A DNA stretch of 61,409 nucleotides from Apostichopus californicus (lineage: Eukaryota; Echinodermata; Holothuroidea; Aspidochirotida; Stichopodidae), in NCBI GenBank assembly GCA_020650975.1, contig JAIPMN010185588.1:1-61409 (forward strand), written 5' to 3'. The notes under the pieces were generated by a model, which was not told where the DNA came from, ran no database searches, and saw only the letters and a program-made list of their open reading frames with translations. Each line of letters starts with the position of its first letter. The stretch's first letter is position 1. Made by a program: the position numbers and the translations under genes. Shown here piece after piece: positions 11,596 to 23,400 of this stretch.

Positions 11596-12758
11596 GTCAC
11601 ACAAGTGACCAAAATAACGCGAAAGTTTTCATAAAAAAGAGCTGATGTGCCTTATGATGTCCACACTTGATATGCTATCGTTCTTGATAAAGACTGTTAG
11701 TTCTGCAAAATTTCCAGTCAAATAATTATTCCTACTATTAATTATTAGCCTCTAATTAGTCGTCACACACGTGACCGATGGTCACGTGTGTGACATTTAT
11801 GGTCACGTGTGTGACATTGAAGCCCCTAAGTTGAGCATTTAACAAAACTAAGTGGACTAAATATTGTTAGCAGACTGGTTTGTAAGGTGTGTGGCCTGAA
11901 AACAGTGTAATATGCAAATGAGAAAAGCTTCATTCAATGAAATTGCAGCCGCATTGTGGACTTGGACTGTTGTTATTTCATAGGTTTGTGGCATAACAAC
12001 AGTGTCATGCAAATGAGAAAAGCTTCATCCAATGAAATTGCAGCAGCACTGTGGACTTGGACTGTTGTTATGTCATCATGTCATGTGTATATGGCATGAC
12101 AACAGTGTTATATGTAAATGAGGAAAGCTTCATCCAATGAAATTGCAGCATCCAAGAAAATGTAGTATGTCACACACGTGACCCAACAATGTCACACACG
12201 TGACCCTCCAAGTAGAAACAGTAAAACTGTTTTAAAGTAGTTCCTATGGAATATCAACATCAGTGCTGTTCTGTGGTCATTACTAGAGTCAACATTTGCA
12301 CTGCAAAAATTGCATACTATGCAATGAAAATTCAGAATGTCACACACGTGACCCAACAATGTCACACACGTGACTGGATTTTTTTAGCTGATGTAGTATT
12401 ATGCTAATGTTTAGAGGTGAAATATTTAGGTGAAATGTCTTGTTAGAATGGAAACACATTGAGGTAGAAACAATAGAAATTAGGGTTATCCAGCCCTCTC
12501 AGAAACTGAGGAATTTGCCAATGTTTTTTTTGTGCAAAAACGCCAGTTTCATTTCAGGTCACACATGTGACCGACCTTTATATGACCTCTGTTAGCACAT
12601 GAATGTTCTGATTTTGGCAAAGCTATATGGTTTTGTAAAAGAGTCTTCTAGTGCATACCTAAGTACTACAATCCACCCAACTTTCTTTACCTAAAAGTAG
12701 TTACTTAGTGGTAAAGTGCAAATCTCCCCATTCCCCATTTTTCCGTCACACACGTGAC
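11596..12758. repeat. Cluster of GTCACACACGTGAC motifs
   Basis: Exact copies start at 11762, 12169, 12191, 12339, 12361 and 12745, with complement copies at 11781 and 11802; variants lie at 11596 and 12558. The core is an imperfect palindrome containing the E-box CACGTG followed by AC. Pairs at 12169/12191 and 12339/12361 share the spacer CCAACAAT, so local duplication made some copies. The first five letters, GTCAC, are shared with the other motif of this region. No coding frame. Confidence 0.8.
11890..12152 (+). repeat. Three ~100-bp tandem repeats with an octamer-like ATGCAAAT
   Basis: Three units contain, in order, GTGGC..., CAACAGTGT, ATGCAAATGAG, AAAGCTTCATCCAATGAAAT and TTGCAGC; the first two also share a block reading TGTGGACTTGGACTGTTGTT. 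The ATGCAAAT word lies at 11912 and 12007 and becomes ATGTAAAT at 12112. Unit spacing is 95 then 105 bp. The array lies inside the CACGTG motif cluster. Confidence 0.75.
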
Positions 12759-13783
12759 CGAGAATGGCCCTTATGGAATGAAAGGATTGATTAGTAAAGA
12801 ATTTCTGTCCATAAAAGATCACAATCACCAAACATGCAGGTTTTAAACATTTATTAACATGGGACAAATTTATCAGATATTAGCTTAATCTGCCTGTGGT
12901 CTTTGCTGTTGTTTCGGAGGTGACATTGATTGTTTACATGTAATATACTGAACTGTCCCTTTGTTCAAGCATATTTCTGAAATATTCTGGTAGTGCATAC
13001 ATTAGTGCTGCAGTTATATGTTACCTTCTGTGAGTTCTACAGTGCTGTTGAGTACATGTTTACAGGTTTAAGTTTGCACCATGTTGACCTGTACTAGTAT
13101 ACACATTAATTTGCATGATTCCCACAATTACCACGGAGGGCTCTACTATTTGGTCCAGGTAAATATCCTAAAAAGTTCAGAATATTTGTTTACAAAATGT
13201 AGACCTGCTTCTGTAACATTTGCAGCAAAAAGAAAGTATCTTATTGCTTCTTTAATGAGCTGTTGTTATCACAGCAAATTGTCTGTAAAGAGATTTCCCA
13301 AAAATACATAAAATTTAACAGGGAATTCCCCTCCCTTTTCTTAAAGGGTGTGAAGACTGGCGCAAAAAGAAACGTCTAATGCCGGTAATCTGACCTAGTT
13401 TCAATGAGGTGTAACAGTAGTGTTAGACACCACCATCGATCCCAGCAAATACACACACAGCTTGCCACTGTCCGTATTTAGACACTAGTGTACAGTCAGT
13501 ACATACAGCTGCGGTCAATACCCACAGCACAGTGTACAAACGATACAGCGAAGGACATCTCAGGTCCAGCTAAAGATAACAAGGTATCTCGATTCATTAC
13601 TGTCTGCATTTTGTAGCGACACAAACAAAACGTCACTTGCAAGCAACAGAAAGTTAACTTTTTCAGATGGCTGCACGCGGTTTGGGGCGAGTCTTCAATG
13701 CCTTTAACAACCAAATACAAACAACTTCCTTTATAGAGTGAACACTCATTTAACTCTAGATTGTTGCTCCAGATGGTCTCTTA

Positions 13784-14865
13784 GGCCTTGTTCACATTTA
13801 AGAATGCAACTTGGGCGATTATTGATATTAAGTCCGCGAGGAGGATCAACTAGTTAAGAACAAGACGCATTCACATTTCAGAACGTGTAAGTTTCGTCTG
13901 CTTGCGAGATTAATATACTGCGCAGGCGTGAAAAGGTCATATCAGCTGTTTACATTCCCCCTGTGCTTTGCCATTGTCTTATGTGATGTACTAGTACGTA
14001 CTACTCAGTAAACCACTGCACGGCAACGTACAATCATCGCACATTAACAGTAAACTGTATTCAAACCACTCCGTACTGGCATTACCATAACATGTTAATC
14101 CAGATTTGAATTTCTTCCAAACGATTCAAGTGGATGAGCGAACGATCTTGCTATTCAGTGTTTTACTGCTTGATGTCGCATTTGAGGCTAATCCAGCATC
14201 GAAGGCATATAATGTTAGGTATAAAGACCTAGTAAGGTCTACTGTATCTGTATACAGTAGGCTAGTGCAACTTTATTATAGGCCAGGCAAGACGTAATGG
14301 GTTTTAGCCTTTTACTAACTTCAGTAGCAACCGAACCCAAAATCATCCGTTTTGAAATAAACATAAAATTACAGAGTTTGGCCCCTTCAAAAATCTGTCA
14401 GTACGGCATACACTGAATTTAAGGTTATTACAGTAGATTTAAGTGGACTGTCATTCAGTTTGTTTTGGTCTCACAACCGTTACCGCGTCTTTTTTTGCAG
14501 TGTTGGTCAAATCAGTTCAAAGAAAATTAAATGGGTTCACGAATAGCATCGTTTGGTAGTGTTTCTGTTAAGAAGAGCAATGCTCTGACAAACACACACA
14601 TGTACGTACTACCTGCCCAATGGCAACTTGATATATCGGATATTTTATAACTTAACCGGAAATCTCGGATCACCATTAAGTCCGCGACCATTCACATTAC
14701 ATTTATTAAGAATGCAGGAGCGATTGAATGAAACCCTAGAAAGGAGGATAAATTCTTAAGACTGCACGATGACTTGAAGTATGAGTAAGGGAGTGTTCAC
14801 ACTAAGGGAATTAATTGCCCTTGCGGACTTGAAGTACGGGTGCATTCTTAAATGTGAACAAGGCC
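13784..14865. mobile_element. 1.08-kb non-autonomous TIR transposon
   Basis: The first 25 bases (starting GGCCTTGTTCACATTT, 13784-13808) recur as a perfect inverted copy at 14841-14865. Subterminal sequence is also related on both sides, including AAGTCCGC words near each end. The interior has no transposase; one 63-codon frame at 14106-14297 has no recognised domain. The flanks are TTA on the left and ATA on the right, so no clean target duplication is visible. The family is undetermined; a TIR of this kind with short flanks could fit PIF/Harbinger, but that is a guess. Confidence 0.7.
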
Positions 14866-17085
14866 ATAGTAGCCAAGCTGCTGTTAAATGTTTTTAGCCC
14901 ATCATTTATGCAGTTTTTGACAAGTGTTAACCTAACTTTTCACTGAAACTTTGATAGACTGTGGTTATTTCATGTTAATGATGTGTGTTTTTCCAGAATA
15001 TTAGACTGAATGTCCTCTTCAAATTTGTTAAAGGTTACAGGAATTTGACAGTAAGTTTCACTGCCAAAAGTGTAACCAACATAAATGATACTGTAACTAG
15101 CAGTCAGAATAGCTTATGGCTACGCAATGTTAATCATTTCTTTGTGGAATAATACTTCATATGCAATTAGCCAAAACAGTGTGAATTTAACCAAATGATT
15201 TTAAACGGATACAATATTGTCTCCAAGTCATCAAGAATGGCAGCAAAAGCAGTCATAGTCCTAGTATCATGAATGTCATTAAAATATTATCAACATATCC
15301 TTCTAATGTTTTTCATATTTTCCAAGGTAAGTTCTATGTGTTTTAGCATGAATCAAGCCTTCTGGGTTGTGTAAACGTTTAGCGTCACCTCCGAAACAAA
15401 AGAGACTGAAGGTATTGTAATGTAGTATGTAGTTATATCCCCATCATATTACTTTAAACAGTTGCTTCCATGCTTCTTTGTCTTAAGAGTAACTACTTAC
15501 TTCCCGTCCAAGACTTATTCACCCCTACACCCACATCCTATTCGTAGAAGCCCCCTTTGTCTTAATTCCATGAACTATTCATGCTTAACCACAGATGACA
15601 ACCTGTTGCATCTCATGTGTATTACAATAGTGGTTAGTCATAGCCATCTCATATGTGCCTTAGTAATTATAAGTAAGACCAAGAGTTTATGTCACAGAGA
15701 GGTTATCGCCCCCTCACAGGAAGTTGTAATGACTTAAATACTGTAGTTTTTGAGTATGAAAAAAGACTAAGATTCCAGACTTCAGAGAGTGTAGTTCAGA
15801 TACACTCCAGCAATAAAGCTTATATTCTACAATCATATCTATGTCTGGAGTTTCTCTTTATCTGCATGTTGTTCATTATACTTATTTAACAACGGAGCCC
15901 GAACTAATGCCGGAGCACCCCCAACGTAACAGTATATACAATATGTTGTATGTGAGATAATCATTTGCAATATGAGTGCTACAGTTAGATACTTCAACCC
16001 AATGTTTACAATTGCTTTTTAAATGCGCATATTTGCTTTACCTGACATTTACCTATCTTTTATAACATAAACCTATTGTATTCTGCGTTCTGTATTCATT
16101 CACTTGTTTCACTAGTTGTACAGGTAGTTGATGTACATTTTCTGCTACTTGGCATATATATTTTTTATTAAATCAGTGTTTGATTAAAGATGTTATGAAT
16201 ATACATTGAGGTTAAGTGTTTAATTCTTTTTATTAGCAAAAAAGCCTTTACAACAACTTGTAAACATTTTTGTCACCTCCGAAACACACGTAAAATGTTA
16301 ACGTCACCTCCGAAACGTGTAAGTGGGAAAATTCCAACTTTTGCAAAACTGCATGGATTTTTGAGCAACTTGAAATGGATATTAGCCCTCCCTGAGGAGA
16401 CATTATTTAGGGTGTTTGATTTGGCCTTATCTTTTTTTTAATATTTTAAGTTAAAATTAAGAAAAACAATCCTTGATTTCCAATAATTTTTTAGTTAACG
16501 TGGAAATATCTGCAATAGTATTAAAAACTTCCTGCCAAATCCTTTTCATTTTTAAGTAACATACAATGATAAGCATTTTAAAGTTTACTTGAATCAGAGT
16601 AATGTGTTAACACTGTGTAAATATGGTTGCTTAAAAATGTATCTTTTTGCTTAAAGTTTCCTAGAGTCATACAGTCACCGAAAAATTACACCCATAAACG
16701 TATATGTTTAAGCTCCGAAAAGTTGAAGTTCCCAAAATTTGAAGCCTTTAACATGTGATGTAAGTAAAAATTTCAATATATATGGTGTTTGAAATTTTGG
16801 CCTTCAGTGTATAAAAGTTACACCACTGATTGTGAAAATGACCAAATCCAACCTTTGGACCCTCATAATTTGAGAACTGGGTGTCCGATTGAAGCAGGAG
16901 TTGGTTTCCTCTATAGAGCACAAAGAGCTCTATCATATATCAAAGTACGGACGAACTTTTTTTGGTTTGCCCCGTATCTCCTAAAATGAGCATATTTCTC
17001 AAGATTTGACCTTTTGAACTCACGGTAAGATGTAGTTTGACACGCTGATTCCAAAAAGCAACATGAAAAGTCTGTACAACTATCC

Positions 17086-17452
17086 TAACTGTACTTATTT
17101 TTAAGAAAAAAACTTGACCTCTGATAACTTCGCACACGAAGGTCGCACAGGGGTCAACTATGGACAACTTTGATCGGAAGGTACCTTTGAGATCTGATTA
17201 TGGCCACGAAAATTCAAATAACCAAAGAAACTAATAAAGGTCACCGGAGGTCAACCTGAGGTCAAAGGTCACTTAGATGCGGGTCGACTATTGGATTACT
17301 ATAGCGTAACTCCTAACCTTTTTGACACCTAATTGACCTTTGTTGACCTCCGATTACATGACCGTTATGTTTGGAAAAGATCTCTTACCCATTCACAACT
17401 ACTCCCAAAATATCAACCATGTCGGACCCTGCTAATGGGAGTTATTGCTGTT
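17086..17452 (+). repeat. Diverged direct repeat flanking the motif field, right copy
   Basis: This is the partner of 9378-9745, in the same orientation and about 7.7 kb away. A short inverted partner also exists: TTACACCACTGATTGTGAAA at 16816 complements sequence at about 10057-10085. The copies are too diverged to be fresh LTRs, and no TG...CA ends were recognised. Confidence 0.7.
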
Positions 17453-17479
17453 TTCAATATTTTGGTTTTTGGCCTCTAA

Positions 17480-18500
17480 CTGACCTTTGGTTAGCACCAG
17501 CAATTTAAAAGGGTCTATCATGGAAATTCTGTATCCAGATAGCAAAATATTACTACGGGGTCATTGTGAATTATCATCTTAACATGTGGCCATGTCAAAA
17601 ACCCTGTGCTTATTGTCCATAAATTACATAAAATGTGCATTGTTCGATTTGTGATATTAAAGCTGAATGTGCATTTGCAGGTTAATGAGTGTTACCCTAG
17701 AAAATATGGATTTGTTACAATAACAGGATGTCTTGAACTAGAAAGGGTGGTGTAAAATGCTGCAGTAGTTTAGGTGACACAACTACTCTACAATAACACA
17801 TGTTTGATGGAATGTTGAATCTCATTCTAGAGCTGGGAAACCTTGAATTTCATTTGACCTTTGCTACTCTCAAGTTAGAATTTATCCACAATATTCCAAA
17901 ACAGGAAACAACTCCAGAGTACTTGAAGAGTAGGATTTCTACTAATAAATTTGATCAAAGTATATTTGAAAGTCATTTGCTAGGCCTAATATCACACTTC
18001 AGCTACTGTAGGCCTAGACCTAAACATGCTTAGGCTGAGCCTATGTCATGTTTTATCTTTATTCTGGCAATGGATCATTGCTATTGAAGTCCTTGGACTA
18101 GGCTAGTGTAACATTGCTCTCTATAGATAGGACTATATATAGTAGACCGGACACTGTGTCATTCTGTCATCGGTACATTCCGCCATAGAAAATATGCCAT
18201 TCCGCAATGTTACCCCAATGGCGGTATAGCACTTTTGTATGGCGGAAAGAGCACATTAATTTGGGTGCACTGTAGGCCTATATGCAATGTATATTACTTC
18301 GCTTCACACTACCTAGTCCTGCAAAATCCACAAATTCGGTCTTTTTTAATAAACAATCAACCAAAATTAATTTGATTTATTCAACCAACTATTATATATT
18401 AGAAGACAGTGTATTACCACTTACGGACTTACAATTAAAACTATTCAATAAAAATGTATATTAAAGACTGTATCTAATCTTGTCTTAACTACAAGTCAGT
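17480..18500. other. Non-coding, nothing recognised
   Basis: AT-rich single-copy-looking DNA. The longest frame, at 17800-18033, has no splice context or recognised domain. Confidence 0.5.
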
Positions 18501-18953
18501 CTATGCAGCAGTGTTTCCGCTAAGCCGCTATGACGCGATTTTGACGCAATGGCTTGCCGATTTGACGCACTGGTGTTCAGAGAGAGAGAGAAAAAAAGAG
18601 GGTTTCATTTTGTCCTGAATTTTATACAGTGTGAATAGAAAAAAAAATCGTTTCAAAAGGCATGGTGTTCAGAACTTCAACTTGAAGTGAAGAAATTATT
18701 ACTGTTAATTGTTTCCAATTTATCGTCAGAAATGTTAAATTAGCGATCGTTCACTTTACTGTAGCGCTGTTTTTCTATACAGTCACGTAGATTTAGCTCG
18801 AATGCTGTAGAGCTAAATCATATAACGTAACGTGCACGTGCACTGATGCATTGCCTACACTACGATGGTTCGCAATACCAGTGTACTAAATATAATATCT
18901 GTATAGCCTACCTTACATTACATTGCAACAGGGTCAGAAATAAGCGGGGCGAC

Positions 18954-19042
18954 GGGCGATTCGCCCTAGCAAGTGCTAAAAAAAGCCCTCCGAAAGCATA
19001 ATTGCGAGGGCGAAAAAGAAATATAGGAAAATCGCCCTCGTA
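18954..19042. repeat. GC-rich short inverted motifs
   Basis: GGGCGATTCGCCC at 18954-18966 is a perfect palindrome, followed by CGAGGGCGAAA and its near-complement AAATCGCCCTCG within 40 bases. The GC-rich composition stands out from the AT-rich neighbourhood and suggests an old interspersed element. No coding role is seen. Confidence 0.35.
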
Positions 19043-19290
19043 ATATCAGGTGTCTGTGTAAATTTAATTGTGACATGCTTTTTGCTTTAGCTAGGGTTTG
19101 CAGTAGCAGCGCGAATCGCACAAACAGTTCTCACAATCCCGCATCACATTTGATCAAATTTGAAGCAGTGCGGGAGGGTCGCGCACAATCACCGAGAACT
19201 TCTCGCGCAGTCACTGGCAAATTACGGCCTCCACTAAGCAATTTCAGAACCAGCGACAATAACCTCAAATCCCCAAAAATCTCCGACCAC

Positions 19291-19735
19291 ATGGTAGCCT
19301 AACTTCAAACTAAGTCAACATGGAACTCTAACCTAGTCATCTGTTTATTCGCTCAATTTGTGTCGCAAATAAAAAAAAATAAAGAAAAATATCAAAGAAA
19401 ATCTGCAATCTTTGACAACATGTTAGCCTAACAACCACAATCAAAGGGAAATGTAGCCTAACCATCGGTTTGCAAAAAGAATAATAATAATAACAACTTT
19501 GCGTAGCTTTGTTTACATACTTTCCTTGCTGCTATCGTCGCGCGCAAGGTAGCCAAACACCACACGTAGTCAACGGGAAAATCTAGCCTAAGCATCTCTT
19601 TATTCGCTGTAATTGTGACGCAGTTAGCTAGAACTAAAATGTCCATGAAATACTGCAACCTTCGACCACATGTTAGCTTAACAAACACACTTAGTCAATG
19701 GGAAATGTAGCCTAACCATCGTTTTGCAAAAAAAA
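19291..19735. repeat. Tandem repeat of ~125-bp units
   Basis: The word TAGCCTAAC or a close variant recurs at about 19294, 19423, 19549 and 19673, each time after ACCACATG-like sequence, and followed by AGTCAA or ATCAAAGGGAA. The first and third units and the second and fourth units are the most alike, pointing to a 256-bp higher-order unit (for example GTAGCCTAACCATCG at about 19454 and 19710). Confidence 0.6.
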
Positions 19736-20417
19736 AAAAAATGCTGGGAATCGGCAGTTGTTTGGAAGGTATGTGCTATGTCTTAGAGAGGGAATGTTGT
19801 ATTTTGCGTACACCGTTGCTGCGGCGATGGATTGAAGGTTTTAAATTCAATTACTTTTCAGCGGTATAATGGTTTCGTATCTGGTGGTAGGTGATTTTAT
19901 CCACACACGAAAAAGTACATGATTAAAGGAAAGGACAGCTTCAGTAGAAGTAAACCTGTTTTTTCTATTTCAGTTGATGGGTTATTGGTTTTTCGTCATA
20001 TATTCGGTTGATTGACGTTATTTGCTATTAGGTCAACAATTTTGGCAATTAAACTTTCAATGAATTTGCTATAAGGTCGCAGCTAACTAGGAAGAGGGTA
20101 ATTGTGCTTACTTAATCCTGATGAATGCTTACAACCTTTTCCGTAAACAGCATATTGAACTTTGGAAAAGTGCCCCCTTAAACCTTTCAGAGCGTTTTTA
20201 ACTTTTCATTTTCCAAAATAGCCCTCCAGAGCCAAATCTAAATTCCTACCATGCATTGCAAGTGGTGCACTATTGGTGCCAAATTTAGCTTGTAAAAATA
20301 AAGCGTATATGCAACGAACTAATTTATTATTATTTAGCAATCATCGTTTAAATAAAGCTCAGGGTTCCATGCCTCAATTTAAAATCAGACATTGGATTGG
20401 CCGATGTTTAGTACACA

Positions 20418-20465
20418 GGGGCGTAGCCAGTATGCAGCAATGTAGGCTCGGGCCTCCACTTTTTT
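20418..20465. mobile_element. Possible DNA-transposon end (CAGGGGCGTAGCCAG)
   Basis: The 15-mer at this site resembles terminal inverted repeats of small invertebrate DNA transposons, many of which begin CAGGGGCGTAG. The complementary end was not found nearby, so it would be a solo end. Low confidence. Confidence 0.25.
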
Positions 20466-20499
20466 GGCCAAGTTTTTATTTTTTTTAAAACACCCATAA

Positions 20500-23400
20500 C
20501 TCAAATCCATCCGCTTGCTGGATGAGTTTTAGAGTCTAGACAGGGACACACTATTGAAATGAACATAGCAAGAATATGGCTAAATTAGGTGACCTATTCT
20601 TCTGTCATCTAGGCTGTCATTTCTATCGCGTGCCGTTTTAATCAACACTCTACCTGCCGAAAAAGACTAGGATCCGATCTTGTCAGTTTTTTAACATCTA
20701 GTTAAGAACCCGTTTACGCAGATGATATTTCAGTTGAGAAACATTCCACAGTCAAATAAGCCTATCTTTGGTTAACAACTTTATAGAGCTGCAACACTTT
20801 GTTGCCTGTTGTTACTGGCTTACTCTGTACATGTACCTTGCTAATTTTAAATACATTATGGAGTATTGAATTAAGTACTTTTTAACTCGTTTGTTTTTTT
20901 GGTTTAAAAGTGATTTTGAATGAGGTGTTTCAAGTTACCAAGAGGCCAGGAAACCAAAATGAACACTCGGGAAGGGCCGTTTCCGGCCATCAGGGGGGTT
21001 TGTAAAACCAAAAATTTTCGTGTCATTGCACTTTTGCAATGATTTTATGAAGACGATCAAATATTTATTTGTAAAATGAAAGTAACTTGTCACATCACCG
21101 CTTTTCTGCACGATGTGTAGCCTATATGACTTGTAAACAAAGGTAAATATTCCATGAAGGTGTTTTAATATCATTAAATACGTACTGCTTTAAATCCTTT
21201 TAAACAGTGTATTCAAACATTCGTGGTTGCTTGCTTTGTTCAATGCATCTTCTATCAATTACTGGGCATTGAGTGGAACGGGATCATACTTTTGCCCCGA
21301 ATTTAACTGTTGGGGAGGAGACATAAATCCTTCTTCCACATGGGACCAACGCTCTGACACCTTAGCCACACTTGGTTAACATTGATTATATGTTATGGTA
21401 ACTTTACAAAATCCATAGGAATGATCTTAATGCATGCTTATAATTACTGGGTGGGCAAACTAATTTGCTGAGTGATGGCACATTTGTCCACCCAGTTAGT
21501 AAATGTTATTTACTTCCCTTGTGTCAGGTTCAGACCAATTCATGTATGTTAGTATTGATGTTTTTTCTAGAAGCGTCAGACTATGTAGGCTCGCGTTCTA
21601 AACATATTTTATCATAAATAAATGTATTGCAACAAAATTAAAGTAAAATATTTTCCGTTCAACAGTGTATATGTGTGTAATAGATAAAGCTACAAACACC
21701 GTCCCACCTGCTCAAGACTAAAATAGAGAATTAGTTTGATTCTTTTTATTATTCCTATTATTCATTTTCTTAGGATTCGATTGTTCTTACTGTACTTGTT
21801 CTTGCAATAAATTAGATCAAGTTTTCTATTTTCCACACCGCATGTGTTCTAATTCATTTTTAATTTCAGGCTTGCCAGATAGCAAAACTGTATAATCTCA
21901 TAATTAATTTCTTAATTGGCATCAAAATGAAATTCAGAAAAAGGTTCACAAGAAGCAACACGCAAATTAGTCTTCAAACATCGGGTTGATGAATTTCATG
22001 GGAGCCTTGACTCTTTTCTTACTATAAACCCAATTGACATCATTCTTTAAACTGTCTGTTTTCACCGGGCATGCACAACGTTAAGTCTCTCCAACAATGC
22101 TGATTTGTTTTTATTGGCGCCAAAATGTCTAGACCGATGTAAGAAACACCTGTATTTGAAATCGGTGACTCATGCTATTGGATACATGTGTACATCTATT
22201 ACTGACAATGAATGGTTTAGTGTTATATTGGTGGAGGTTGCAGATGTTGCTTGTTTCATGCAGTTGTTAGTTACAATTGACCTGTTAACTGGATTTTAAG
22301 GTTGGATTATTTTTTGGAGAGGAAACCGCTGCTTATAGTAATAGCTAAAACAGTAATATTGATCAGTGACATAATTTGACGGTATGGTATAGAGGCCTAG
22401 GCTAGAATTGATATATTGACCATCAATATGCAAAACTAACATATAGGCTATGGTTATCTTATAAGTCTTAAACATTCAGTCAAATATCACCATAGTAGGC
22501 ATACCTTAAGAAAGAAGACATTCTTGGAAATCTAACTCATTAATAATAACAAATATTAGCCTTAGTTGTTGACTGATTATCACAAATGCCCCAGTTAAAG
22601 CATATCTAACCTAACAAGGAACTGACAAGTTGCAATAAAATACAGTCGGATCACTGAGTTTGCTTTAAAGCTTATTAATTAAAGCGAAGTGTAAAACAAG
22701 TCATTGAAGTTATCGACTGGCAGATATAAAAATAACTATTACTTCGCAAACAATTACTTATTCTAGCTAAGAAAATATACATGAACAAACTGTAGAAACC
22801 TTGATTTCCTTCAAAAATCTTAAATTACGAAAATTGGTCCAACTCGTTCTTACATAACCTGTCGTCTAGGCCTTCATACAAGTCAATATATATCAATCCA
22901 CAATGATCAATGTAAGGACCTAAATTATTCAATCTTTGTGGTCTGAAGTTACAGCAAATTATATAAAAAGCCCTCAGTTTTATTTTACCAAGCAGGCTGT
23001 CTGAAATAATATTATTTTTTAAATTATGATAAGTTGAATTACCTAACTCCTGGCAATATACCTGACAATAATGTGAAATAGAGTTTTGTTCAATAAATGG
23101 CTTTCAACCTCTTTAAACAATAATTTTATGATAATTTAAGTCAAATAATATTACAAAATGATTGAAAAAAAATTGTATTAAAAAGCAAAACTTTCGTTAA
23201 TGTCTTTCTGGCAATAATTCTAACGTTCTTTTCCGCATACAGTTACACTTCTTTTTCTCTTTATTTTGTCTTATTATTTTTAGTCGAACGTCATTTCCAA
23301 GATACCAGAGATATGTCTACATCATCCAAGTTTAAAACGTAAAACGTTTTTAAAATTGAAAGTGCGCCACTAATTTCAACTTGTATCAATCAATTACAGA

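Larger units (their letters stand above)
10436..16316. repeat. Field of dispersed GTCACCTCCGAAAC motifs
   Basis: The 14-mer occurs exactly at 10648, 10821, 10840, 15384, 16272 and 16303 on plus, and as its complement (GTTTCGGAGGTGAC) at 10436 and 12911; a one-base variant lies at 11015. I noticed it nowhere else in the window. Several copies have CCGTTAA or GTTAAC words within 20 bases. The DNA between copies is AT-rich and non-coding. The element could be a protein-binding motif array or the remains of a large internally repetitive transposon. Confidence 0.75.

Noticed and set aside
11596-16316. CRISPR array from the short repeated motifs
   Set aside because: Spacing is irregular, both orientations occur, no cas genes exist and the host is clearly a eukaryote.
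9378-17452. LTR retrotransposon bounded by the direct repeats
   Set aside because: The interior has no gag or pol similarity, no primer-binding site or TG...CA ends were seen, and the repeats are strongly diverged.
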